64,000 nucleotides of DNA. Origin: an uncultured Ilyobacter sp. GTDB lineage: Bacteria > Fusobacteriota > Fusobacteriia > Fusobacteriales > Fusobacteriaceae. Below the pieces are notes generated by a model. It was not told where the DNA came from and made no database searches. It worked only from the letters and a program-made list of their open reading frames with translations. The DNA lies in contig NZ_OY764058.1 of the NCBI RefSeq assembly GCF_963668085.1, forward strand, positions 558,001-622,000, read 5' to 3'. This document shows, in pieces, positions 1-8,387 of the stretch; within the stretch, counting starts at the first letter, position 1; every line of letters starts with the position of its first letter. Both the position numbers and the translations under genes were made by a program.

Positions 1-1
1 G

Positions 2-130
2 AGTTTTGTTCCAGGAAGGAGTTTAGAGTTTAAAGATTTGTTAATTGACATTACCGGTGGATTAGCATCAATTATTATATTGGCATTTTTTAGAAAAATA
101 TTTAAAACCGTCAGCTTAGAGATAACATAG
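2..130 (+). CDS. VanZ-like family protein, C-terminal fragment
   Basis: This is a partial gene that enters from the left edge. The frame from base 2 reads FVPGRSLEFKDLLIDITGG and then a hydrophobic stretch, ending in TAG at 128-130. The FVPGR..E..D...D..GG pattern followed by a transmembrane helix is the C-terminal hallmark of VanZ-like integral membrane proteins, whose biochemical role is mostly unknown. It ends 15 bases before the next gene, so the two may be co-transcribed. Only 42 residues are visible, so the call is tentative. Confidence 0.55.
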   Translation, partial: SFVPGRSLEFKDLLIDITGGLASIIILAFFRKIFKTVSLEIT

Positions 131-145
131 AAAAGGAGGGTAAAA

Positions 146-544
146 ATGATTGTGTATCTAGCCAGGCACGGAGAGGCAGTCTCAGTAGAAAAAAATCCCG
201 AGAGGCCTCTTTCACAAGAGGGTAAAAATGAAGTGGAAAAAATGGCCTTTTTGCTTGAAACCATGGGATTAAAAGTAAACAAAGTAATACACAGCGGGAA
301 GAAACGAGCTGAAGAATCTGCTGAAATTTTTTCTAAAAAACTCTGTAACGGTAATACATCAGTAGCTAAAGGATTAAAACCCAATGACAGTGTAAAAGAA
401 TTTTGGGAAAAATCAAAAGATGAAGATAATACCATGTATGTGGGACACTTGCCCTTCATGGAAAAACTAGCTTCGTTTATTCTGACTGATGAAGAAGACC
501 GGATTCCTGTTAAGATAAAAACAGGTGGTGTGCTGTGTCTATAA
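146..544 (+). CDS. sixA: SixA-type phosphohistidine phosphatase, cut short by an in-frame stop
   Basis: This is a histidine-phosphatase-superfamily protein of the SixA group, which removes phosphate from phosphohistidine on HPt or PTS proteins in the cytoplasm. The catalytic RHGEA motif lies at residues 7-11 and the second histidine is in VGHLPFMEKL near residue 100. The ribosome site is AAAAGGAGG, 9 bases before ATG. The reading frame stops at TAA (542-544) right after TGGVLCL. The next in-frame codons (545-592) read KSEERWFIRWLISPEL and end at TGA 593-595. That segment looks like the normal C-terminal strand of SixA and would restore the usual length of about 149 residues. The gene therefore appears to carry a nonsense codon that removes the last strand. 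It may be inactive, read through, or a sequencing error. Confidence 0.75.
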   Translation: MIVYLARHGEAVSVEKNPERPLSQEGKNEVEKMAFLLETMGLKVNKVIHSGKKRAEESAEIFSKKLCNGNTSVAKGLKPNDSVKEFWEKSKDEDNTMYVGHLPFMEKLASFILTDEEDRIPVKIKTGGVLCL

Positions 545-614
545 AAATCAGAGGAGAGATGGTTTATTAGATGGTTGATCTCTCCAGAACTATGATATAA
601 AAAGGAGTAAAATT

Positions 615-998
615 ATGAAAAATTGTCTTAATAATTTTTCACCTAAGATACTGAACTTTTCATGGGGAGTAATGGATATAGAGGGATATGGACAGGGAAA
701 GGATTTTAAGCTCTATCCAGGTGGTGCTAGACCCTGGGACTGGTCTGAGACTGGAACAGAACACTCTCCTGGTATACAGCCGGAAGATGTAGAAGAGCTC
801 ATAGAAAAAGGATGCCAAATAGTAGTACTCTCTCAAGGAGTGTACTCAAGCTTGAAAGTAATGGACTCAACTATAGAGCTGCTAGAAAAAAATAATGTCG
901 AATATCACATCCTAGACACCAGGAAGGCTGTTGAGCTCTATAACAAATTAGCAGGTGAAAATCTTCGTATAGGGGGATTATTCCATTCTACCTGCTAG
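615..998 (+). CDS. Mth938-like domain protein (DUF498)
   Basis: This 127-residue cytoplasmic protein matches the Mth938/AAMDC fold by pattern. It has a W.W..TG..H.PGI..ED core (residues 40-60), then VVLSQGVYSSL (residues 75-85), and VEYHILDTRKAVELYN near the end. The family is single-domain and about 120 residues long, so this copy is full length. Its biochemical role is not established. A ribosome site AAAGGAG precedes ATG 615. It may share a transcript with sixA, and it is followed by a strong bidirectional terminator. Confidence 0.7.
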   Translation: MKNCLNNFSPKILNFSWGVMDIEGYGQGKDFKLYPGGARPWDWSETGTEHSPGIQPEDVEELIEKGCQIVVLSQGVYSSLKVMDSTIELLEKNNVEYHILDTRKAVELYNKLAGENLRIGGLFHSTC

Positions 999-1041
999 TT
1001 CACATTTGAGCTTACTTTAAATACTAATTCTTTCAATAAAT

Positions 1042-1083
1042 AAAATGCCACAAGATTCCACAAAGGTTTCGTGTGGCATTTTA
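1042..1083. terminator. Bidirectional hairpin terminator
   Basis: An inverted repeat pairs AAAATGCCACA with TGTGGCATTTT around a loop of about 20 bases. A-rich and T-rich flanks give a U-tract in both directions. It separates the Mth938-like gene (plus) from corA (minus). Confidence 0.75.
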
Positions 1084-1093
1084 TTTGAAATAT

Positions 1094-2158
1094 TTAAAGC
1101 CATTTTTTCTTTCTGAAAAAAGCAATAAGCCCTACAAAAATAAAAATCATAAAGATAATTAAAATAGGATACCCCATCTTATACTTAAGTTCAGGCATAT
1201 ATTCAAAGTTCATCCCGTAGATACCTGCAATAAAGGTAAGAGGTATAAAAATAGTCGCGATAATAGTCAGGATTTTCATTATTTCATTCATTCTATTGCT
1301 TACCCCTGTCATATATAACTCAAAGATATTGCTTAGAGAATCTCTCAGCCCCTCCATCAAATCTATTATTTGAAGTGTATGATCATAGAGGTCACGGATA
1401 TAGAGTTTGGTATTTTCATTCAGCATAATAGATTCATTTTTTTCTAACTTTCCCACTGCATCCCTCAGGGGCCAAAGGTCTCTTTTCATGCTGTTTAGAT
1501 AAACTCTTATCTTTTGCAAACTTTCCACTAAATCTGATTTTGGCCTGTCAAGAACGTCTGTATTCAATTCCTCAAGCCTGTTATCATATTCCTCTAATAT
1601 CAGGAAGTAATTGTCTATTATCGTGTCTAAAAGAGTATAAAACAAATAGTCTGCCTTTTTTTTCCTCAGCCTGCCTTTGGAGTTTAAAATCCTGTCCCTA
1701 ATTATATCAAAAACATCACCTTCATGCTCCTGAAAGGATATAACAACCCCCTCTCTAAGTATAAGGCTCACCTGCTCCTCCTCTATTTTATAATTTCCCT
1801 TAGAAACACTCATCATTTTTAAAACCATAAAAAGATAGTCTTCTGATTCCTCAATTTTAGGTCTTTGAGCCGTGTGAAGAATATCTTCTAAAATAAGTGA
1901 ATGAACATTAAATTTTTCTCCGATTTTTTCTATGAAAGTGGTGTCTGTTAATCCAAAAATATTTATCCATACTACTTTGTTATCTACTGAATTTAATTTA
2001 TTGATATCTGACGCACTGTAGCTTAAAACCTGACATTCTTTTTCATCATAAACAAAATACTCTATATTAATTTTTTCGGAAGTTTTATCCCCAGTGTAAA
2101 CAAGGGTTCCAGGCGGGACTCCTACTTTTTTAATCTTCTTTTTAGAACCTTTTCCCAT
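1094..2158 (-). CDS. corA: CorA-type magnesium/cobalt transporter
   Basis: CorA forms a homopentameric inner-membrane channel for Mg2+ and Co2+. The long N-terminal cytoplasmic domain and coiled-coil stalk are followed by two C-terminal transmembrane helices. The signature YGMNF, here followed by EYMPE, lies between them, and a basic tail FFRKKKWL ends the protein. I place the start at ATG 2158 (MGKGSKKK) because AAAGGGGATG sits 8 bases upstream. An in-frame TTG at 2176 would put that ribosome site inside the gene. The predicted length is 354 residues, normal for the family. It is a single gene between two hairpin terminators. Confidence 0.93.
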   Translation of the reverse strand: MGKGSKKKIKKVGVPPGTLVYTGDKTSEKINIEYFVYDEKECQVLSYSASDINKLNSVDNKVVWINIFGLTDTTFIEKIGEKFNVHSLILEDILHTAQRPKIEESEDYLFMVLKMMSVSKGNYKIEEEQVSLILREGVVISFQEHEGDVFDIIRDRILNSKGRLRKKKADYLFYTLLDTIIDNYFLILEEYDNRLEELNTDVLDRPKSDLVESLQKIRVYLNSMKRDLWPLRDAVGKLEKNESIMLNENTKLYIRDLYDHTLQIIDLMEGLRDSLSNIFELYMTGVSNRMNEIMKILTIIATIFIPLTFIAGIYGMNFEYMPELKYKMGYPILIIFMIFIFVGLIAFFRKKKWL

Positions 2159-2271
2159 ATTTTCATCCCCTTTCAAAATTTAAGCCACAAAATTATATTT
2201 GAAAACTAAGTTTAATTCCTGTAAAAAAGACATATTTTTTATTTTTATGACAGAGTAAAATCTAATTTATA

Positions 2272-2318
2272 AAAAAACAAAAAAAGCGAGGAAGGGACAC
2301 GGGGGGTGTCCCTTCCTC
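2272..2318 (-). terminator. Rho-independent terminator of cstA
   Basis: A 13-bp perfect stem (GAGGAAGGGACAC at 2288-2300 with its complement at 2306-2318) is followed on the minus strand by GC and a long T-rich run. It lies 70 bases after the cstA stop and before corA. Confidence 0.85.
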
Positions 2319-2388
2319 ATTTTGGTTGTAAACAGAAATTTTAAGGGTCTATGTCAAGTTCTGTATGAACTAAACACCAATATATTTT

Positions 2389-3792
2389 CTAAGCAACTTC
2401 TCCAAGAGGCTGAGCACTTCTCTTTTTTAGGAAAAGAGCTAATGAAGCTACTGCAACTCCAAGTCCTACTGGATATCCAACTGAAGTTGGTAATGTCAAT
2501 CCCTCAGGTGCTATGATTATATATGTGGTAACAACTGCTGTCATAAATGTAGCCGGTACTGCTGAAATCCAGAAGTTCTTTCCTCTCTGTGACAGATATA
2601 CCGCTCCAGCCCATAAAACTATAGTAGCAAGTGTTTGATTTGACCATGCAAAATATCTCCAGATGATCCCAAAATCCATGAAGCAAAGTGCGATACCAAC
2701 TGCGAACAATGGAAGAGCTATAATAAATCTGTTTTTTATAGGTCCTTGTTTGAAATTTGTAGCATCTGCGATCGCTAGTCTAGCACTTCTAAAGGCCGTA
2801 TCTCCAGATGTTATCGGACAAGCAACTACTCCTAAAAGAGCAAGGGCTCCGCCGACTTTTCCAAGCATTGAATTAGATATTGTATTTACAACAACTCCTG
2901 CCGGACCTGCTGCTGCAAGGCCTTCAGTTCCTCCAAAGAAAGTCATGGCAGCTGCTGCCCAGATAAGAGCTATAACTCCTTCTGCTATCATTGAACCGAA
3001 GAATACTCTTTTACCTTCTTTTTCATTTTTTATACATCTCGCCATCAGTGGAGACTGAGTAGCATGGAATCCAGATATGGCTCCGCAAGCAATTGTTATA
3101 AATAGGAATGGATAAAACGGTGTCCCCTTAGGATTTAAATTCTGAAGTGTTAATTCAGGAATCTGATATCCTTTTACAAATAATCCAATTGCAATACCTA
3201 GTCCCATTATAATCAAAGATGCTCCAAATATTGGATAAACCTTACCGATTAATTTGTCTACTGGAAGTACAGTAGCTATTATATAATAAATTATGATAAT
3301 TCCAACCCAAGTCATTTTGCTGACTCCAGGCAGAATATTTGTCAATATTCCTGCTGGACCTACTACGAATACGACTCCTACTAACACAAGTAAAACAACT
3401 GAGAAAACTCTCATTACATTTTTTGCACTAGTACCAAGATATTTACCAACTATCTCAGCTATTGTAGCTCCATCATGTCTCAGAGAAAGCATACCTGCTA
3501 AGTAATCGTGTACCGCACCTGCAAAGATACATCCAAATACAATCCATAGAAATGCAGCTGGTCCCCAAAGAGCTCCTGCCACCGCTCCAAATATAGGTCC
3601 TAATCCAGCGATATTTAGGAACTGTATAAGGAAAGCTTTTTTCCAGTCTAGCTCAACGTAGTCAACACCATCTGCCAGCTTTTTGGCCGGGGTAGGATTG
3701 TTTTCATCAATTCCGAAAGCATTTTCCACTATCTTTCCATAGATAAAATAACCACCAATCAGGGTTGCCAGGGCAATTAAAAAAGTTATCAT
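2389..3792 (-). CDS. cstA: Carbon starvation protein CstA family transporter (short form)
   Basis: This is an integral inner-membrane protein of the CstA/BtsT family, whose members take up pyruvate or peptides. It is 467 residues with many hydrophobic helices. Family motifs include FLNIAGLGPIFGAVAGALWG (residues 57-76), GAVHDYLAGMLSLRHDG, FHATQSPLMARC and CPITSGDTAFRSARL. It is shorter than E. coli CstA (about 700) but typical of the short branch in anaerobes. A GGAGG site precedes ATG 3792. It stands alone, with a likely promoter at 3844-3849 and a direct repeat further upstream that could be an activator site. The transported substrate cannot be told from sequence. Confidence 0.88.
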   Translation of the reverse strand: MITFLIALATLIGGYFIYGKIVENAFGIDENNPTPAKKLADGVDYVELDWKKAFLIQFLNIAGLGPIFGAVAGALWGPAAFLWIVFGCIFAGAVHDYLAGMLSLRHDGATIAEIVGKYLGTSAKNVMRVFSVVLLVLVGVVFVVGPAGILTNILPGVSKMTWVGIIIIYYIIATVLPVDKLIGKVYPIFGASLIIMGLGIAIGLFVKGYQIPELTLQNLNPKGTPFYPFLFITIACGAISGFHATQSPLMARCIKNEKEGKRVFFGSMIAEGVIALIWAAAAMTFFGGTEGLAAAGPAGVVVNTISNSMLGKVGGALALLGVVACPITSGDTAFRSARLAIADATNFKQGPIKNRFIIALPLFAVGIALCFMDFGIIWRYFAWSNQTLATIVLWAGAVYLSQRGKNFWISAVPATFMTAVVTTYIIIAPEGLTLPTSVGYPVGLGVAVASLALFLKKRSAQPLGEVA

Positions 3793-3843
3793 TTTTTTAC
3801 CTCCATCTTTATTAAATTTATTTTTAATATTTCTTATATTGGA

Positions 3844-3849
3844 ATTATA
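3844..3849 (-). promoter_or_regulatory. Probable -10 element of cstA
   Basis: The minus strand reads GGGTATAAT, a perfect TATAAT, about 52 bases upstream of the cstA start. I see no clear -35 box, which would fit a promoter that depends on an activator. Confidence 0.45.
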
Positions 3850-3903
3850 CCCTTAATATAGGAACATAATAAACGAAGATGACTCAAAAGGATTTAAAAT
3901 TAA

Positions 3904-3935
3904 CATGAAATGCAAAATAGCGTCATGAACTGCAA
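3904..3935 (-). promoter_or_regulatory. Direct repeat upstream of cstA, candidate LytTR-type activator site
   Basis: CATGAAATGCAA (3904-3915) recurs as CATGAACTGCAA (3924-3935), 20 bases apart with 11 of 12 identical. On the minus strand the units read TTGCATTTCATG and TTGCAGTTCATG. The second contains GCAGTTCAT, close to the LytTR consensus with a central GTT. LytTR regulators bind tandem repeats about two helical turns apart, and pyruvate transporters of this family are known targets of LytS/LytTR-type systems. The assignment is inference. The rest of 3950-4430 is AT-rich with nothing else I can name. Confidence 0.35.
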
Positions 3936-4438
3936 GAAAATTTTCGTAATAAATAGTTTTCTTATAGAACTTTACGTTTTTTTTTCGGATTTTAAATACT
4001 ATTTAAGAATAGTAGAGACAAAATTATATTAGTTGATTTATAAAAATTACGATTTTTATTATTTAGATATATTTAGTAGAGATTTAAGTGATTTACAGGT
4101 TAATATTTTCACTTGATCTTGACCTAGTTTAATAAATTTGATTTCCCACATGAAATTTATCTTTATTAGTGATACTATGTTCCTTTTTTACGGCATATTT
4201 TAAAGGACTTATAATTTAAAAAAATAATATTTAATAAAAATTTTGTAAAAAGATATATTTTTTAGTGAAAGTTTGGTTCAACATAGAATTTATTTTTTCA
4301 AAAAAATTCAAAAATTCTTTTCTTTTGATAACTCCTGTAATTTTATATATGTGAAAAAAATATCTTATATTGAAATATGTTTTTTCTGGTGTTAAGATTC
4401 CCAATGAGGTCAATGATTTCAGAGGGGGGAAAACAATT

Positions 4439-5356
4439 TTGGATATAAGGGAAAAAATCGTAAAGTTAAAAAAAGAAAAAAAGGCTATCATTTTAGCTCA
4501 TTATTATCAGAGGGATGATGTGCAAGAGATTGCAGATTATGTAGGTGACTCTTTTTACCTAGCCCAGGTTGGAAAAGAATCAGACGCTGAGATAATTGTA
4601 TTTTGTGGAGTTCGTTTCATGGCTGAAAGTGCAAAAATTATATCACCTGATAAAACAGTATTGTTTCCATGTTACACAGAGGCTCCTTGCTGCATGGAAT
4701 ATATGGCAACGCCTGAGGAGATATTGCAGTATAAGGAAAAGTACCCTGAGGTGAAAGTTGTGACGTATGTAAATTCCTCAAGTGATGTTAAGACAGTTTC
4801 TGATGTATGCTGTACCTCATCGAGTGTTGAAAATATAATAAATAACTTAGATTCAGAGGAGATACTCTTCGTTCCTGATAAAAATCTAGCTAGCTATGTA
4901 CAGGAACAAGTTCTAAACAAAAAAATAATTCCATGGGATGGATGCTGTAATATACATGATGCTGTAAAAGTCTCTGATATAGAAAGTGCAATAGATGAAA
5001 ATGGAAAAGATCTTGTCATAGCAGCTCACCCAGAATGCAAAAAAAATGTGAGAGACATGGCTCATTATGTGGGAAGTACCAGCGGAATACTGAATTATGT
5101 GAAAAAAAGCAGCAGTAAAAGATTTTTGATAGTGACAGAAAAAGGAATATCTCATCAGCTGAAAAAATATAATCCTGATAAAGAGTTCTTTTTCCTTCCT
5201 ATGCTTTGTAAGGCTATGAAAAAGGTATTTCCTGAAACAATATTGGAATCACTTGAGACAATGAATGGAGAGATTATATTAGACGACGAAACAGTCACTA
5301 AGGCTGCAAAGGCTCTTAATAACATGCTTTTATTTTCAAAACCACGAGGTGAGTAG
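4439..5356 (+). CDS. nadA: Quinolinate synthase NadA
   Basis: NadA condenses iminoaspartate with dihydroxyacetone phosphate to quinolinate, using a [4Fe-4S] cluster. The N-terminus carries AIILAHYYQRDDVQEIAD, typical of the family. Candidate cluster cysteines are in FCGVRFMAE, DVCCTSSS and AHPEC. I choose TTG 4439 (LDIREKI) because AGAGGGGGG lies 7 bases upstream, giving 305 residues, the normal size. An upstream ATG at 4370 would swallow that ribosome site. NadA overlaps or nearly abuts nadB and is the first gene of the nadA-nadB-nadC operon. Confidence 0.93.
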   Translation: MDIREKIVKLKKEKKAIILAHYYQRDDVQEIADYVGDSFYLAQVGKESDAEIIVFCGVRFMAESAKIISPDKTVLFPCYTEAPCCMEYMATPEEILQYKEKYPEVKVVTYVNSSSDVKTVSDVCCTSSSVENIINNLDSEEILFVPDKNLASYVQEQVLNKKIIPWDGCCNIHDAVKVSDIESAIDENGKDLVIAAHPECKKNVRDMAHYVGSTSGILNYVKKSSSKRFLIVTEKGISHQLKKYNPDKEFFFLPMLCKAMKKVFPETILESLETMNGEIILDDETVTKAAKALNNMLLFSKPRGE

Positions 5357-5357
5357 T

Positions 5358-6626
5358 TTGAAGACAGATGTATTGATAGTAGGTAGTGGTATAGGGGGAC
5401 TTTACACTGCACTAAATTTAGAGGCCAAATTAAATATCACTATAGTAACAAATTCTAAGATAAGAGACTGTAACTCCTATCTAGCCCAAGGGGGTGTAAC
5501 CACAGTAATGCCTGGTGATGAAGACTCCTTTATAGAGGACACCTTAGCTGCAGGGCATTCTAAAAACAGTTACGAAACCTTAGAAATTGTAGCCAGAGAG
5601 TCCTGGAAAAATATCCAAACCTTAATTGATATGGGAGCTGAGTTCCAAAAGAATGAAAATGGGGAACTAAAATTTACAAAAGAAGCCGCCCACAGTAAAA
5701 AAAGAATCCTTTTTCATGGATCTGAAACTGGTAAAATGATCATGGAAACTTTGATTGAAAACATTGAAAAAAGAGAAAATATAACCATCTTTGAAAACAC
5801 TGAACTTTTGGACCTTAAAATTTCCGAAAACTCTGCCTACGGTGGGTTTTTCAGGAATAAAAATAAAAACTTTTCGGTGGACTCAAAAATAGTGGTACTG
5901 GCTACAGGAGGTATAGGGGGGCTCTTTAAAAATTCAACCAATCACGAGAACATAAAAGGGATAGCCCTTGCTCTGGCTAAACGGCATAATATAGAAACAA
6001 AAGACATTGACTGTATTCAACTGCATCCTACGGCAATGGAAAATCCTAGCAGAAGAAGGTTATTTTTGCTTTCTGAGGCCCTTAGAGGTGAAGGTGCTGT
6101 CATCAGAGATGCCGACGGGAAAAGATTTGTAGACGAGCTGCTCCCGAGGGATAAGGTAACAGAATCTATTATTAAAAGGAAAATTAAGAATAGTAGTCAG
6201 ATATATCTTGATGTCACTGCTCTTGACTCTGACTATATCAAAAATAGATTTAAGAGTATATGGGATGAGTGCCTTGAAATAGGATATGACCTAACTTCCG
6301 ACCTTATACCCATATGCCCGGCGCAACATTATTTTATGGGAGGAATAAAAACAGACCTTAAAGGAAGATCAAGCTGTCAGTATCTATACGTAGTGGGAGA
6401 GGCTGCCTGTACAGGATTACACGGAAAAAATCGTTTAGCTAGCAACTCTCTTTTAGAAGCTTTGGTTTTTGGAAGAAAGGCTGCTTTTGATATCAATATA
6501 CATATCATGGATATAACTTTGACGGAAAACCCGACATCTGAAGATGAGTGGTGCCCGGAAAAAGCAGCAAGAGAAATTATAATAAGACACAGAGGAGATT
6601 TGAAAAATGAATTACGTCATTATTGA
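5358..6626 (+). CDS. nadB: L-aspartate oxidase NadB (short form)
   Basis: NadB is an FAD enzyme that oxidises L-aspartate to iminoaspartate, the substrate of NadA. The dinucleotide fold VGSGIGGLYTALN is at the start. Substrate-site motifs LHPTA and RGEGAVIRD and the C-terminal FAD motif GKNRLASNSLLEALVFGR are present. I prefer TTG 5358 because GAGGTGAG precedes it with normal spacing; GTG 5349, overlapping the nadA stop, is the alternative. At 422 residues it is about 110 shorter than E. coli NadB and lacks most of the C-terminal helical domain, ending RHRGDLKNELRHY. It overlaps nadC by 20 bases, implying coupled translation. Confidence 0.92.
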   Translation: MKTDVLIVGSGIGGLYTALNLEAKLNITIVTNSKIRDCNSYLAQGGVTTVMPGDEDSFIEDTLAAGHSKNSYETLEIVARESWKNIQTLIDMGAEFQKNENGELKFTKEAAHSKKRILFHGSETGKMIMETLIENIEKRENITIFENTELLDLKISENSAYGGFFRNKNKNFSVDSKIVVLATGGIGGLFKNSTNHENIKGIALALAKRHNIETKDIDCIQLHPTAMENPSRRRLFLLSEALRGEGAVIRDADGKRFVDELLPRDKVTESIIKRKIKNSSQIYLDVTALDSDYIKNRFKSIWDECLEIGYDLTSDLIPICPAQHYFMGGIKTDLKGRSSCQYLYVVGEAACTGLHGKNRLASNSLLEALVFGRKAAFDINIHIMDITLTENPTSEDEWCPEKAAREIIIRHRGDLKNELRHY

Positions 6627-7446
6627 TGATATAATAAAAAATGCTCTCTTAGAGGACAGGGTTTATGCTGATATTACCACAGAAAGCATAAGCTCCACGG
6701 AAAGTAAGGCTGAAATTAGTCTGATATCAAAAGAAAAGGGAAAAATATGTGGACTAGGTGTTTTTTCACGAGTTTTTCAAATTTTGGGAGATGTAGACAT
6801 AAGCTTTTTCAAAACAGAGGGAGAACTTGTAAAAAAAGGAGAAGTTATTGCTAAGCTTAGAGGAAGCACTAGGTTACTTTTGTCTGGAGAAAGAGTGGCA
6901 CTCAATCTTCTGCAAAGAATGTCAGGGATAGCAACTGCCGCATACGAAGCTTCTGAGATATTAAAAGAATATGGCATAAAAGTATTGGACACCAGGAAAA
7001 CAACACCAGGACTGAGATATCTGGAGAAATATGCAGTCCTGACAGGAGGGGGCTTTAACCATCGTTTTGATCTATCTGATATGGCCATGATAAAGGATAA
7101 CCACATATTAGCTGCCGGCGGAATCAAAAGAGCCGTAGAACTAATTAGAGAAAGACACCCTTTTATAAAAAAAATCGAGGTGGAGACTGAAAGTCTAGAA
7201 CAGGTAAAAGAAGCTATCGAAACAAAGGCGGATATCATCATGCTAGACAATATGGATGATGAACTTCTTAAAGAGTGCATCACTTATATCAATGGTAGAG
7301 CCATTATAGAGGTTTCTGGAAACATGAATGCAGACAGACTTAAAAATTTGAAAGAACTTAAAATAGATTATGTCTCAATGGGTAAGCTCACTCATTCTGT
7401 AAAAGCTATGGATATAAGTATGAAAAAACTTAAAATTATAAAGTAA
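6607..7446 (+). CDS. nadC: Nicotinate-nucleotide diphosphorylase (quinolinate phosphoribosyltransferase) NadC
   Basis: NadC converts quinolinate and PRPP to nicotinate mononucleotide, CO2 and pyrophosphate. The protein is 279 residues, the family's usual size. Motifs include LNLLQRMSGIAT, DTRKTTPGLR, KYAV..GGG.NHR.DLSD, MIKDNH, EVETE and IMLDNM, which form the PRPP and quinolinate sites. A GAGGAG site lies inside the end of nadB. This is the last gene of the NAD operon. Downstream, a small TTGCC/GGCAA hairpin at 7453-7467 is too weak for me to call a terminator. Confidence 0.96.
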   Translation: MNYVIIDDIIKNALLEDRVYADITTESISSTESKAEISLISKEKGKICGLGVFSRVFQILGDVDISFFKTEGELVKKGEVIAKLRGSTRLLLSGERVALNLLQRMSGIATAAYEASEILKEYGIKVLDTRKTTPGLRYLEKYAVLTGGGFNHRFDLSDMAMIKDNHILAAGGIKRAVELIRERHPFIKKIEVETESLEQVKEAIETKADIIMLDNMDDELLKECITYINGRAIIEVSGNMNADRLKNLKELKIDYVSMGKLTHSVKAMDISMKKLKIIK

Positions 7447-7514
7447 AATTCTCCCTTGCCCTTTCGGCAAAAATAATCACTTTTTCTAACACCTTAACTT
7501 AATTGACCTTTACA

Positions 7515-7523
7515 TGTTATAAT
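7515..7523 (+). promoter_or_regulatory. Extended -10 promoter for the amidase gene
   Basis: The sequence TGTTATAAT combines a TG extension with a consensus TATAAT. It lies 37 bases upstream of ATG 7560. No good -35 is seen at 17 bases, as usual for extended -10 promoters. Confidence 0.5.
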
Positions 7524-7559
7524 CAAAGGAAAGATTTAATTGTAAAAGAGGTGAAGGAT

Positions 7560-8348
7560 ATGAGATTGTTAGTAGTTATTATGTCTATAATCCTCACAGG
7601 TTGTAGTATGGTTAACTATGAAGTGGACAAGGTTACTTATAATGCTAAAGGAAAAAATCAGAGAGTAAAATTTATAATTTTACACTATACTGCATGTGAT
7701 GACAAAATATCTATAAAGACCCTGACAAAGGAAAATGTTAGCTCTCACTACCTAATAACGACTCTTAGATGGGATCCTATATTTCAACTTGTTTCTGAAA
7801 ATGAAAGGGCCTGGCACGCAGGTTTTAGCAGTTTCCATGGAAGAACCAACCTAAATGACACCTCAATAGGAATAGAGATAGTAAATCTAGGCTTTTCAGA
7901 AATAGACGGTGAACTTCAATTCTATTCTTTTGAAGAATCCCAGATAAGAAAAACTGCTCATCTGCTGAAAAAAATATCTAAAAAATATAATATAGAACCG
8001 ACAAATATCCTTGGACACTCAGATATAGCCCCAGGTCGAAAATCCGACCCGGGACCTAGGTTCCCTTGGGAAAGGTTATATAAAGAGTTCGGTATAGGGG
8101 CTTGGTATGACACTGCAGACTATAATTTTTATTATGACTCTGCCATATTTAATATCTACTCTATAGAGGATATCCAGTCTGAGTTTAAAAAATACGGTTA
8201 TGATATGGAAATCTCCGGGGAATGGAGTGAAAATGAAAAGAATGTTCTAAAGGCTTTTCAGATGCATTTCAGACCTGAGAATACAAGTGGCGAGATGGAT
8301 TTGGAAACTTTTGCTATTATAAAAGCTCTTAATCATAAGTATCGATAA
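7560..8348 (+). CDS. amiD: N-acetylmuramoyl-L-alanine amidase lipoprotein, AmiD-like
   Basis: This is a predicted outer-membrane lipoprotein that cleaves the amide bond between muramic acid and the stem peptide, used in wall recycling. A short signal sequence ends in the lipobox ILTGC near residue 14. The amidase_2 domain follows, with zinc ligands suggested by LHYTA, the AWHAG block and GHSDIAPGRKSDPG. The GIGAWYD segment and a C-terminal peptidoglycan-binding helix bundle (about residues 190-255) match the AmiD layout. ATG 7560 is preceded by AAGAGGTGAAGG. At 262 residues it is normal length. Confidence 0.88.
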   Translation: MRLLVVIMSIILTGCSMVNYEVDKVTYNAKGKNQRVKFIILHYTACDDKISIKTLTKENVSSHYLITTLRWDPIFQLVSENERAWHAGFSSFHGRTNLNDTSIGIEIVNLGFSEIDGELQFYSFEESQIRKTAHLLKKISKKYNIEPTNILGHSDIAPGRKSDPGPRFPWERLYKEFGIGAWYDTADYNFYYDSAIFNIYSIEDIQSEFKKYGYDMEISGEWSENEKNVLKAFQMHFRPENTSGEMDLETFAIIKALNHKYR

Positions 8349-8387
8349 TCTTTTAATTAAAGTAATTTCTAAGCCTGGAGGTTTATT

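Noticed and set aside
2159-2176. TTG start for corA at 2176
   Set aside because: The AAAGGGG ribosome site lies within these bases and serves the ATG at 2158.
2663-3505. Plus-strand open frames across cstA
   Set aside because: They lie antisense to a strong conserved gene, lack ribosome sites and have low-complexity translation.
4370-4438. ATG start of nadA 23 codons upstream
   Set aside because: The stretch contains the ribosome site AGAGGGGGG, which fits TTG 4439, and NadA would be longer than its family.
7453-7467. Terminator after nadC
   Set aside because: The TTGCC/GGCAA stem is only 5 bp and lacks an adjoining T-run.
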